Source: Echinicola salinicaeni
Lineage (GTDB): Bacteria; Bacteroidota; Bacteroidia; Cytophagales; Cyclobacteriaceae
Length of the DNA: 64,000 bases
Assembly: GCF_014280965.1 (NCBI RefSeq)
Contig: NZ_JACODZ010000008.1
Span: 124,001-188,000, forward strand
Reading direction: 5' to 3'
Shown: positions 16,771 through 24,662 of the stretch, piece by piece
How the letters are laid out: every line of letters starts with the position of its first letter
How positions within the stretch are numbered: the stretch's first letter is position 1
Translations under genes and position numbers: made by a program
Notes under the pieces: model-generated
The model's database searches: none
What the model saw: the letters and a program-made list of their open reading frames with translations, nothing else
What the model was told of the DNA's origin: nothing

Positions 16771-17080
16771 CTTAACTCCCTCCGCAACCATTCCAAAACC
16801 GAATGCTCCAAGGGCCGGAATTTTTATTATTATAGCTCATCATTTCCTCAAGATCCATTGTATTATGCTTCTAGCCTATTCTATAACTGGATAAATTATT
16901 CGCTATTTATCAGTATGTTATGATAGTCACCCTATATAGCGTTGTGTCAACGCAGTGATTTAGAAGTCCTCGGTACAAAGGAGGACTAGCGATTGCTTTT
17001 ATTTGTTCATCTTCTTTTTCTGCTTTCCAAATTCGGGCTTTTTGTTTAACTTGTAGTTTAGTTTTTTAGTAACCAAGATT

Positions 17081-17509
17081 ATGACAAATTCAAGTTCCCG
17101 AACTATCCACCAAGGACGAAATATCAAGCGTTTCCGTGAAATGCTGGGCATCAAGCAGGATGCGCTGGCCCATGAACTGGGTGATGACTGGTCCCAAAAG
17201 AAAATCTCTTTGCTGGAGCAAAAGGAAACCATAGAGGAAGATATTCTGCGTCAGGTATCTGACATCCTACATATCCCTGTGGAAGCCTTCCAAAATTTTG
17301 ATGAGGAACAGGCAGTGAATATTATTTCGAATACTTTTAATGATCGAGCTTTTGAAAATGCTTTTGCTAACAATTGTACTTTCAACATAAATCCTATAGA
17401 AGAAATGAAGAAACTCCACGAGGAGAAAATTGCTCTTTATGAAAGGATGTTGAAGGAGAAAGATGAGATGATGGCGAGGTTAGAGAGGTTGATTGAAGTT
17501 AAAAGATAA
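17081..17509 (+). CDS. Helix-turn-helix (XRE-type) regulator with coiled-coil tail
   Basis: 142 residues. Residues 10-70 form an XRE-type HTH (GRNIKRFREMLGIKQDALA, then WSQKKISLLEQKETI and DILHIPVEAF). The rest is a linker with Asn-rich NNCTFNINPIEEM and a charged coiled coil to the end (EKIALYERMLKEKDEMMARL), which should give dimers or bind a partner. Small Bacteroidota proteins of this design are frequent in accessory regions; targets are unknown. ATG at 17081 is the only sensible start. It stands alone between repeat-rich stretches. Confidence 0.82.
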   Translation: MTNSSSRTIHQGRNIKRFREMLGIKQDALAHELGDDWSQKKISLLEQKETIEEDILRQVSDILHIPVEAFQNFDEEQAVNIISNTFNDRAFENAFANNCTFNINPIEEMKKLHEEKIALYERMLKEKDEMMARLERLIEVKR

Positions 17510-18356
17510 AGGGTTTAAGCAGCTATATTTCATTTAATCTGTTGCTCTAGTTCTAATTTTGATAAATCCTATTTTTGAAATAATATTTCAAAATCTAGTA
17601 ATAGAAAGTATTTTCTGATCTTAACTCTTCATTTCTTTTATTCAGAGTATATGTTTATTAAAGGCCTTCATGAATGCTACGCATTTATCTTAGATGAAAA
17701 GAAACGAAGCAAAGAAAAATCAAGACACAGCTAAAGCTTCTTCCCACAAGGCCCACGCTGGCCCGCAGCTGTGTCGACCTCCCCGCAATAAAACATCTTT
17801 CAAAAAATCCTACTTAACTAACTATCACATCGATTTAGCTCAATTTTCTTAAAACCGGCCCCAGCCAAGGGCCACCTTTCCATACTGGCCCCACATTCTA
17901 TTAATTAATCTATTAAAGATCGCAATAATTTTTCTTCATTATTAATCAGGACAAACATCATTCAAAGAGGACTTTTCAGGAAGAGTATAGATAGTTTTTG
18001 AGGAAATATAATGTGCAATATGATGAAAGGTATGTTTGGGACTGAGTTGGTCCCTTTGCTCTCGCCCCTTTGGAGCTTTGTCGTAGGAATGAATCTCTAT
18101 CGCAGGGCTTTGCCCTCCGCTAGGGATTTCGCTCCTTTGGAGCTATGCCTATAAATTAGAGATTTTCTATTTATGGAAAAGGGGAAAATGATATCCCTCC
18201 ATCGCACTTATGGAATTAAAATTGATAATTTTAATGAGTTATCAGCATTAACCGCATCTAATCAACTCTCTTCCTAAATTCTAAAACATCCCTTTTTAGA
18301 ATACTTTATCCCACAGTCAGTTAAGATCTTCATAGCCTATACTAAAATCTACCGCT
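17510..18356. other. Gene-free stretch with further repeat fragments
   Basis: The part 17685-17895 has phrases also seen in the repeat modules around the HEPN gene: GATGAAAAGAAACGAAGC, TTTAGCTCAATTTTCTTAA and CCAAGGGCCA. Near 18040-18150 short GGCTTTGCCC- and CCTTTGGAGCT-type inverted and direct repeats occur (CCCTTTGGAGCTTTG and TCCTTTGGAGCTATG). No gene seen. Confidence 0.6.
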
Positions 18357-18821
18357 ATGAAAAAGAAGAAATCTAAAGTAAAACTTGTGGAGCAATATGC
18401 TGAGTATGCAGAGATCGGTGATAGGTATACTTCCAGATGGAGAAAGTTGGACCTGTTGATCCCCAGTAATTTTAGGATGCTATGTGCCATCCTCCAAGTC
18501 AAACCTGAAAAGATACTGATGGATTTTATGTGGATGTTGTGCTATAGTAATAAGGATGCGACGGAAAAGCAGATAAAACCTGCACAGCAGTTTTTTCTTT
18601 CCTGCCGTTTTGGCCAGCCCTCCTATTCCAAGAAGGATATCAAGCAGCTATTTGCAGAGTTAAAGGCTGTCCGGACGGTCTATAATACCACGAAGAAAAT
18701 GGATATGGAAGACAAGGAATTGTTTTGGAAAAGTAACCATATGTATATCGAGTTCTGGTTTAAGCGTTGGTTTGAGAAGAATGCCCGAAAGGATGATATT
18801 TCTGTTTTGGAGGAGTATTGA
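18357..18821 (+). CDS. Conserved-looking hypothetical protein, 154 residues
   Basis: I do not recognise it. It starts with a lysine-rich stretch (MKKKKSKVKLVEQ) and is basic and aromatic throughout, with many Trp and Phe in the C-terminal half (MYIEFWFKRWFEKN). No signal peptide or membrane segment. Residues 35-70 (LLIPSNFRMLCAILQVKPEK, ILMDFMWMLCYS) resemble the Bacteroidota helical domain where a short HTH-like piece binds DNA, but this is only an impression. It lies in the accessory region between repeats and has its own ATG; codon use looks like real coding sequence. Confidence 0.65.
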   Translation: MKKKKSKVKLVEQYAEYAEIGDRYTSRWRKLDLLIPSNFRMLCAILQVKPEKILMDFMWMLCYSNKDATEKQIKPAQQFFLSCRFGQPSYSKKDIKQLFAELKAVRTVYNTTKKMDMEDKELFWKSNHMYIEFWFKRWFEKNARKDDISVLEEY

Positions 18822-18838
18822 TTTTTATACTCCGATCA

Positions 18839-19745
18839 AGGAGGCTAAGCCTCTAGTTTATTTGGTCCCGCAGTGCAACTGGCGGGACAATAGAGAAGCA
18901 ATTCCGTCTTTCGAATATGAGATTGCCGCGCCCTCCTCCGGTCGGGCTCGCAATGACGTAATTAAATTCATCCCACTTTATATTTGCGCGTGCTGGTTCC
19001 CCCTTTAGGGGGTTAGGGGTGTATTTGGAATAGTGATGTAGGTATCCTTTGTTTAAGGTGATAGGTAAAGAAGAGGCTAAGCCTCTAGTTTAATTTGGTC
19101 CCGCAGTGGAACTGACGGGACAACGGAGAGGGTGAAATCTTACTTAGAGTTAAGTTTGAATCTTGCGAGTAGATTGTGTCTTCCGTTAAGATGAGATCAC
19201 TTCGCGCTGCTCGTGATGACGTAGTTTATTGAATTTCAGCACTTATTAAATTAGTTGGAACATCGTGTTATAAAAACAGAGCGGTTCCCCCTTCAGGGGG
19301 TTAGTGGGTATTTGGAAAGTGATGTAGGTATCCTATGTTTAAGGTGATAGGTAAAGAAGAGGCTAAGCCTCTAGTTTATTTGGTCCCCCAGTGGAACTGG
19401 CGGGACAATGGAGAGGGTGAAATCTTACTTAGAGTTAAGTTTGAATCTTGCGAGTAGATTGTGTCTTCCGTTAAGATGAGATCACTTCGCGCTGCTCGTG
19501 ATGACGTAGTTTATTGAATTTCAGCACTTATTAAATTAGTTGGAACATCGTGTTATAAAAACAGAGCGCTTCCCCCTTCAGGGGGTTAGGGGGTAATTGG
19601 AGTAGTGATGTAGGTATCCTTTGTTTAAGGTGATAGGTAAAGAAGAGGCTAAGCCTCTAGTTTATTTGGTCCCGCTGTGGAACTGGCGGGACAACGGGGA
19701 TGAGATCACTTCGCGCTGCTCGTGATGACGTAGTTTATTGAATTA
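18839..19745. repeat. Four-copy direct repeat, 286-bp period
   Basis: The phrase GAAGAGGCTAAGCCTCTAG begins at 19070, 19356 and 19642, exactly 286 bases apart; a diverged first copy begins at about 18839 (231 bases before) and the last is cut to about 100 bases. Copies at 19070 and 19356 are nearly identical over the full unit. Inside each are hairpins: GAGGCTaaGCCTC, GTCCCGC..GCGGGAC, and CCCCCTTcaGGGGG. No gene fits inside the units. The remaining bases to 19938 are AT-rich and include a run of ACACGG..TTAAACACGG phrases at 19840-19900. Confidence 0.92.
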
Positions 19746-19938
19746 TTCAAACAACTTATAATCAAAACATTAAAAGGTATATACCTTTGGTTTTCTAAGA
19801 CTTTAGGAGTAGATTACCCTAACTCTTTAATAAAAGAAACACGGCTTAAACACGGGATAAACACGGCTTTAGCTGGGGTTAAATACGGGTTAAACGATAG
19901 CCGTTAAAAATGTTAAATTTTATAATTTTTTGAAGATC

Positions 19939-20703
19939 ATGGGAAAATTAACAGGTATTTTGAAATTTGTGGGCTCCTTGAGCGATATCACCGTAGTGAA
20001 GCGAGGTGATGAATTTATTGTTAGAAAGAAGAAGCCCAAGATTGGCAAAAAGAAGTACAAAAAGGATCCGTCTTATGCTGAGAGCCGAAAGATGAACGAT
20101 GAATTCGGCAGGGCTTCCCAACTGGCCTCGGCCTTTCGAAGGGCCTTGGAACCAGAATGTGATGGACTTATGCTCGGTTATCTCCACTCCCGCCTTTCGG
20201 CCGCTTTTAGGAAGGTCATGCTTTCAGATCAGGTGAATATACCAGGTAAGCGGAAGTTTTTGGAAGGGGAAATCGAACGTTTACAAGGCTTTGAAATAGC
20301 ACAAACTCATCAGGTCCGTAGCTGCTATTATGCGCTTCCAAAAACCAATTTAGCCAATGATAGCCCCATGATGAGGTTTGATTTTAGTAAAAGTACAGCA
20401 CTGATCAAAGATAAAGTTCCCAAGGCAGCCAGTCACTTTGAATTGGTTCCCATGGTCCTAGCTCTGGATGAAAAAATTCCTAGAAATACTCATTTAACCA
20501 AAGTAGACCTGGCCTTCCATCGAATGGACAGTAACTTGTCACAGCTTGGAGAGGTCTTTGTCCCCTATCGTCCTCATAAAAACCCAGTGGCCTTGTTTTC
20601 TTTACTGAAGCTTACTTTCTTCCAAAAGGTCAATAATGGCTATAATGTGCTGTATGAAGACAGTGGCTGTAGGGTGCTAGGCGTGGATTTTTTGAAGTCG
20701 TAA
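19939..20703 (+). CDS. Hypothetical protein, 254 residues
   Basis: I do not recognise the family. The start chosen is the ATG at 19939, since the in-frame TTG three codons earlier is less likely. N-terminal part: MGKLTGILKFVGSLSDITVV then a very basic block (RKKKPKIGKKKYKKDPSY), which may bind nucleic acid. The middle has helices (ASQLASAFRRALEPEC, LHSRLSAAFRKVMLSD); the C-terminal half looks like beta strands (ELVPMVLALDEKI, NGYNVLYEDSGCRVLGV). No signal peptide. It follows the 286-bp repeats and a terminator-like hairpin and palindrome follow it. Confidence 0.7.
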   Translation: MGKLTGILKFVGSLSDITVVKRGDEFIVRKKKPKIGKKKYKKDPSYAESRKMNDEFGRASQLASAFRRALEPECDGLMLGYLHSRLSAAFRKVMLSDQVNIPGKRKFLEGEIERLQGFEIAQTHQVRSCYYALPKTNLANDSPMMRFDFSKSTALIKDKVPKAASHFELVPMVLALDEKIPRNTHLTKVDLAFHRMDSNLSQLGEVFVPYRPHKNPVALFSLLKLTFFQKVNNGYNVLYEDSGCRVLGVDFLKS

Positions 20704-20740
20704 AACATCGGTTGAAAAAGATAGGATTCAATATTTTCCA

Positions 20741-20772
20741 TTCCTGGGTGTAGTATATACTACACCCAGGAA
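20741..20772. repeat. Perfect 32-bp palindrome, family member 2
   Basis: Left arm TTCCTGGGTGTAGTAT is followed by its exact reverse complement. Differs from the other members by GTAGTATATACTAC in the core, with matching changes on both sides. Confidence 0.85.
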
Positions 20773-20840
20773 TCGTCCCAGGAATCGTCTTCCTCCTTCG
20801 AATACGAGATTCCAATTAATTTCCGATTTAAGCTAGCTAA

Positions 20841-20869
20841 GTTCGCCGGTCTTCCGGCTCTTTTTTTTT
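20841..20869 (+). terminator. Rho-independent terminator
   Basis: Short GC stem GCCGG-tctt-CCGGC followed by TC and a run of nine T, downstream of the 254-residue hypothetical gene and before the TauE/SafE gene. Confidence 0.75.
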
Positions 20870-20918
20870 ATGTTTGCGGGATTGAATAGATTTTGTCATT
20901 CCCTTTTGACCACCATTT

Positions 20919-21674
20919 ATGTTTTTATCCCTTATCTCAGAAATAAGTACCGCTTCATGGATTCTAAGTTTTTTAGCCGCTTTTGTGATCGGATTGTCCA
21001 AAGCCGGAATCAAAGGAATAGCGGTCATCAATGTGATTTTTATGGCCATCGCCTTCGAAGCTAAACAATCCACTGGCATCGTATTGCCCCTTTTGATAGT
21101 GGCAGATGTATTTGCGGTGATCTATTATAATCGACATACCCAATGGAAATACGTGGCCAAATTTCTTCCCTGGATGATATTGGGAATTGTGCTGGGAAGC
21201 TGGTTCGGTATGGACCTTCCTGAGCAAACCTTTAAAATCATTATGGCCATTATCATCTTCCTTACCGTAATCTTTATCGTCTGGTGGGATCAAAAAAAGG
21301 TAAAAGATGTACCCACTCACTGGGCTTTCGCAAGTGGTGTTGGGACCTTGGCTGGCTTTACTACCATGGTCGGTAACTTGGCCGGCCCAATATCCAATAT
21401 TTACTTTTTAGCCATGCGACTGCCCAAAAATCAATTTATAGGAACCGCTGCCTGGCTTTTTATGATTATCAATGTGTTCAAATTACCCTTTCACTTCTTT
21501 GTCTGGAATACCATTACAGCAGAAACACTCCTACTCGATCTGAAATTGATCCCAGGAATAATTCTCGGATTTATATTAGGAATCAAGATCGTTAAAATAA
21601 TCGACGAGGCCTTTTTTAGAAAAATGATTTTGGTATTAACAGCCTTGGGAGCTATTGTTATTTTGTTTAAATAA
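20919..21674 (+). CDS. TauE/SafE family sulphite/anion exporter
   Basis: 251 residues with about eight hydrophobic segments in two halves, as in TauE/SafE. The family pattern is seen in FVIGLSKAGIKGIAVINVIF (about 20-40) and in GTLAGFTTMVGNLAGPISNI (about 142-162), the repeat motif of the two halves. Family members are inner membrane permeases for sulphite, sulphoacetate or related organosulphur anions; the substrate here is not known. It is a single gene; the palindrome family appears on both sides of it. Confidence 0.9.
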   Translation: MFLSLISEISTASWILSFLAAFVIGLSKAGIKGIAVINVIFMAIAFEAKQSTGIVLPLLIVADVFAVIYYNRHTQWKYVAKFLPWMILGIVLGSWFGMDLPEQTFKIIMAIIIFLTVIFIVWWDQKKVKDVPTHWAFASGVGTLAGFTTMVGNLAGPISNIYFLAMRLPKNQFIGTAAWLFMIINVFKLPFHFFVWNTITAETLLLDLKLIPGIILGFILGIKIVKIIDEAFFRKMILVLTALGAIVILFK

Positions 21675-21700
21675 GCGATGCTGGTTAGAAAAGGTTACAA

Positions 21701-21723
21701 GGTGTAGTAAATACTACTCCTAG
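21701..21723. repeat. Decayed member of the palindrome family
   Basis: GGTGTAGTA-a-ATACTACTCC keeps most pairing of the family core (GTAGTA/TACTAC) but has one inserted base and mismatched ends; it lies 24 bases before the intact member at 21747. Confidence 0.5.
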
Positions 21724-21746
21724 TAAAAGTTTAGCATATGCCGTTA

Positions 21747-21776
21747 TACTGGTTGTAGCATATGCTACAACCAGTA
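21747..21776. repeat. Perfect 30-bp palindrome, family member 3
   Basis: Left arm TACTGGTTGTAGCAT plus its exact complement. Compared with the member at 3691, GGGCG has become GGTTG with matching changes on the other arm (CGCCC to CAACC). Lies between the convergent TauE/SafE and AhpD-like genes. Confidence 0.85.
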
Positions 21777-21806
21777 ATAATAAATCACTATACCCAGTAT
21801 TGGCTT

Positions 21807-22268
21807 TTAAACTGGAAAATTATATTCCTCCATAATAGACTTTGAAGTGCTTACTGAAATCCTATTCCACGCATTAATGGTAACCACAGCCATAATTATC
21901 TGCGCTATATAATTCCCATCAAACCGTTCAATGGCTTTCTCATAGGTTTCATCTGTAAGGCCTTTCTGATGGATCAGGGTAACTTCCTCTGTCATTTTAA
22001 GAATCAGTTTTTCCTCCTCGCTAAAGAGATCAGACTCGTTCCAGGCATTGAGTAGAAATAGCCTCTGAGCTGTCTCTCCATCGCGCAATGCTTCTTTGGT
22101 ATGCATATCTATACAAAAGGCACAGCCATTGAGTTGCGAAGCCCTAACATAAATCAAATGCTTGTGACGGACATTTAAACTACTCACTTTTAGATAGTTT
22201 TCCAACCTGAACATGCCTTTATAAGCATCAGGTTCTATTGATTCAATTTGAATTCTGCTTTTCATCAT
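21807..22268 (-). CDS. Carboxymuconolactone decarboxylase / AhpD-like protein
   Basis: 153 residues, all of them in the CMD fold. The AhpD-type motif LNGCAFCIDMHTKEAL (about 47-62) has the CxxC pair and the following His of the alkylhydroperoxidase proton relay. Members reduce peroxides or act on lactones; this subtype is usually named after its fold only. It is the second gene after a Crp/Fnr regulator on the same strand (62-base gap), an arrangement met often in Bacteroidota, so the regulator probably controls it. Confidence 0.9.
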   Translation of the reverse strand: MMKSRIQIESIEPDAYKGMFRLENYLKVSSLNVRHKHLIYVRASQLNGCAFCIDMHTKEALRDGETAQRLFLLNAWNESDLFSEEEKLILKMTEEVTLIHQKGLTDETYEKAIERFDGNYIAQIIMAVVTINAWNRISVSTSKSIMEEYNFPV

Positions 22269-22330
22269 ATCTTTTGTTTTTGTCTATGACAAAGCTATGG
22301 GGCATGATGGTGATAAGTCCTTAAACTGGT

Positions 22331-22930
22331 TTAAGAAAGTTGTTTCCTGCGTATTTCGCTCACATATTCCGGTGTTAATCCCAAATAGGAAGCAATGAGG
22401 TATTGGGGTACCCGTTGTTCGAAATCAGGAAAATTTCTAGTAAAATGTAAATAGATTTCTTCCTTTGACAGTCCAAATTGGTATTTTATTCGCATTAATG
22501 AGGCTCCATAGGCTATCTGAAGCATTTTTCTAAAATACTTTTCCATTTTTGGAAACTTTAGGAGGAGTTGTTCCTGGCTTGAATGATCAATGCTGAGTAC
22601 GGTAGCGGGTTCTACCGATTGGATAAAAAACTCCGTTTTTTGGCCCTTACCTAAAGCCAAATAATCCGTCATCCACCAGTTTTCTATGGCCAACTGAACG
22701 GTTTGCTTAGCCCCACATGTATCGATAAAGTACATATTCAAACAGCCATGAATGACAAAAAAATGCTGATCGCATAATGTATTGGCAAGCATCAAATGCT
22801 CCTTTTTCTTTACTTTGAGGGTTTTGAATGCCTGCAGGATTTCTTCAAAATCATCATTACTCATATCGGTGAACCGATTTATATGGCGCAATAAAGGGTG
22901 CATGGTATGGGGATTATTCTGATTCATCAA
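22331..22930 (-). CDS. Crp/Fnr family transcriptional regulator
   Basis: 199 residues. The N-terminal half is a cyclic-nucleotide-binding-type barrel (KKKEHLMLANTLCDQHFFVI, then GCLNMYFIDTCGAKQTVQLA), the C-terminal part a short winged helix (PQYLIASYLGLTPEYVSEIR). Residues that bind cAMP in Crp are not conserved, and no Fnr-type cysteine cluster is present, so the ligand is unknown. It lies before the AhpD-like gene in the same direction. Confidence 0.88.
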   Translation of the reverse strand: MMNQNNPHTMHPLLRHINRFTDMSNDDFEEILQAFKTLKVKKKEHLMLANTLCDQHFFVIHGCLNMYFIDTCGAKQTVQLAIENWWMTDYLALGKGQKTEFFIQSVEPATVLSIDHSSQEQLLLKFPKMEKYFRKMLQIAYGASLMRIKYQFGLSKEEIYLHFTRNFPDFEQRVPQYLIASYLGLTPEYVSEIRRKQLS

Positions 22931-23180
22931 TTATAAATTTAAGCACGAACCTATAGATTATATACATTTTCATTCCCAAATAATTCTTGACCTCTCCCCT
23001 TTCCTAGCTGGCTATTAAAATTTCGAAAACTATTTTGCTTAAACCAAAACTAAAACAGTTATATGAAAGGCTAAAAGTAAAAATCAAGCAGATTGCCTGT
23101 ATATTACTCCCTGAGAATTGGGAGAATTAAGCCCAAAGACTTAACTTAATTATGTTCAAAATGGATTAAAAACTTTTGCC

Positions 23181-24473
23181 ATGAAGACCACACTTACTTT
23201 TATCTTGTTCTTGTTCGCCACCTACACTTTTGCCCAGGACTTAAGCGTATACCATATAGACGTGAATCAGGCATCAGCCACCTTATTTGTTACCGATACT
23301 GGGGAAAGCCTCTTGATAGATTGCGGGCTATCCGGTGGGGCCGAAGCGGTATTTGCAGCCATGCAGGCAGCTGGCATCAGCCAAATTGATCAATATATCA
23401 CCACCCATTACCATGATGATCATTATGGAGGGATTGACAACCTGATTCTTGACTATCAGGTACCTGTCATTCAAGCTTATGACCGGGGAGATAAAGGGCT
23501 ATTGGGTGCTGACAAATTGAGCTCAAATTCTTATCAAGCTTATGATTTGGCCATTGGAAACAGGGCCACTCCACTACGTGCTGGTCAGGAATTCCAATTG
23601 TCAGATCTCCGTGTCCTTTGTGTAGCATCCGGAGGATCCGTTATTGGGGATAATCAAAGCATTGGTACGGATGAAAATGACCTTAGTATTGCCCTATTGA
23701 TCAATTTTAGGGGTTTTATGTATTTTGTTGGTGGCGATATCCATGATACCGTAGAAAACCGTCTGGCCGAATTGAACTTGGTTCAAGATGTTGATGTATA
23801 CTTGGCCAACCACCATGGTTCAAAAACCAGTTCCTCCTCTTCCTTGCTTGATGATATGAAACCTTCGGTCATCGTTATCTCCAACGGAAATAACAATAGG
23901 TATGGCCACCCGCAGCAAAGTTCCTTGGATAGGATGCAATCCATGAACCCAGCTCCTGAAATCTTTCAGATCAATAAGTTCTTGGGCAATAAGGAAGGTG
24001 GTACCAATATTTCGGATGAATTCATCGCTGATTTGGATCCAGATGGTTATGAAGGCACCATTAAAATCATTTTGGAGGGTGATGAATATACCCTTTCATT
24101 TGGAAATACCCAGCATGAATTCAATGTAAAAAATCCCCTTGAGGCTGTTGGAAGCCCAGCGCTGTTTATCCATAGCCTTATTCCTGATCCATTGGGCAAT
24201 GACCTGGAAAATGAATCCGTTACCCTTCTGAACGCCTCTCCAAACACCGTGGACCTTGAGGGCTGGCGGCTTAGGGATGCCAGCAGCAGAAATTGGTTGC
24301 TCAATGGAAGTATCGCCTCAGGTCAACAGCTGACCATAAGTAGGAACGGCCAATCCATGAGTCTGAACAATGAAGGCGACCTAATAGAACTCATCAACCC
24401 CATTGGAGACATTGTGGATTCCTTTCGGTATTTGGGTGCCGTACCAAATGCTACCATTCAAACTGGCCATTGA
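23181..24473 (+). CDS. Secreted metallo-beta-lactamase-fold hydrolase with lamin-tail domain
   Basis: 430 residues. A signal peptide ends at TFAQ-D (about residue 19). Residues 20-275 are an MBL domain of the ComEC type: metal ligands THYHDDH (His76, His78, Asp80, His81), then FVGGDIHD and LANHHGSKTSSS. Residues 315-425 form a lamin-tail (LTD) domain, with PALFIHSLIPDPLGND, VTLLNASPNTVDLEGWRLRD and GDLIELINPIGDIVDSFRY. LTD modules are Ig-like and often bind DNA or anchor secreted nucleases and phosphatases, so a secreted nuclease or phosphodiesterase is likely. No T9SS C-terminal domain is seen. Single gene, with a palindrome family member after it. Confidence 0.85.
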   Translation: MKTTLTFILFLFATYTFAQDLSVYHIDVNQASATLFVTDTGESLLIDCGLSGGAEAVFAAMQAAGISQIDQYITTHYHDDHYGGIDNLILDYQVPVIQAYDRGDKGLLGADKLSSNSYQAYDLAIGNRATPLRAGQEFQLSDLRVLCVASGGSVIGDNQSIGTDENDLSIALLINFRGFMYFVGGDIHDTVENRLAELNLVQDVDVYLANHHGSKTSSSSSLLDDMKPSVIVISNGNNNRYGHPQQSSLDRMQSMNPAPEIFQINKFLGNKEGGTNISDEFIADLDPDGYEGTIKIILEGDEYTLSFGNTQHEFNVKNPLEAVGSPALFIHSLIPDPLGNDLENESVTLLNASPNTVDLEGWRLRDASSRNWLLNGSIASGQQLTISRNGQSMSLNNEGDLIELINPIGDIVDSFRYLGAVPNATIQTGH

Positions 24474-24566
24474 ATTTAAGTCGATTAGTTATTTAAGCAG
24501 TAGCCAATTGCTTTTTGGTTGAAGCCTTGAAAACGCTAGGATCAAAAAGTCATGATAGTAATCAAA

Positions 24567-24596
24567 TACTGGGTGTAGCATATGCTACACCCAGTA
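24567..24596. repeat. Perfect 30-bp palindrome, family member 4
   Basis: Left arm TACTGGGTGTAGCAT plus its exact complement, between the convergent MBL-LTD and cytochrome-like genes. CCAGTAATCG / CCAGTAATCGG phrases follow it at 24591 and 24610. Confidence 0.85.
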
Positions 24597-24662
24597 ATCG
24601 ATTTAAAACCCAGTAATCGGTTCAAAACTAGTAGTAATTATCCCCATATGTCCAAATCAATA

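Larger units (their letters stand above)
16297..17080. other. Gene-free stretch with repeat modules (right copies)
   Basis: Contains the right-hand copies of the modules listed for 14349-15273, a 20-bp perfect palindrome at 16409-16428 (arms CCTGCCTGCC / GGCAGGCAGG), a GCCCCGAT / ATCGGGGC hairpin at 16437-16456, two hairpin copies, and the phrase CCAAGGGCCG twice (16641, 16808). No gene seen. Confidence 0.7.

Noticed and set aside
16732-16923. 63-codon open frame
   Set aside because: Lies across the third hairpin repeat and shared repeat modules; no protein character.
7993-17509. Integrated element with att sites
   Set aside because: No integrase, transposase or tRNA-end duplication is found at the borders; only repeat-rich DNA.
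18839-19745. CRISPR array
   Set aside because: Units are 286 bases long and nearly identical throughout, without short repeat/unique spacer alternation, and no cas genes are near.
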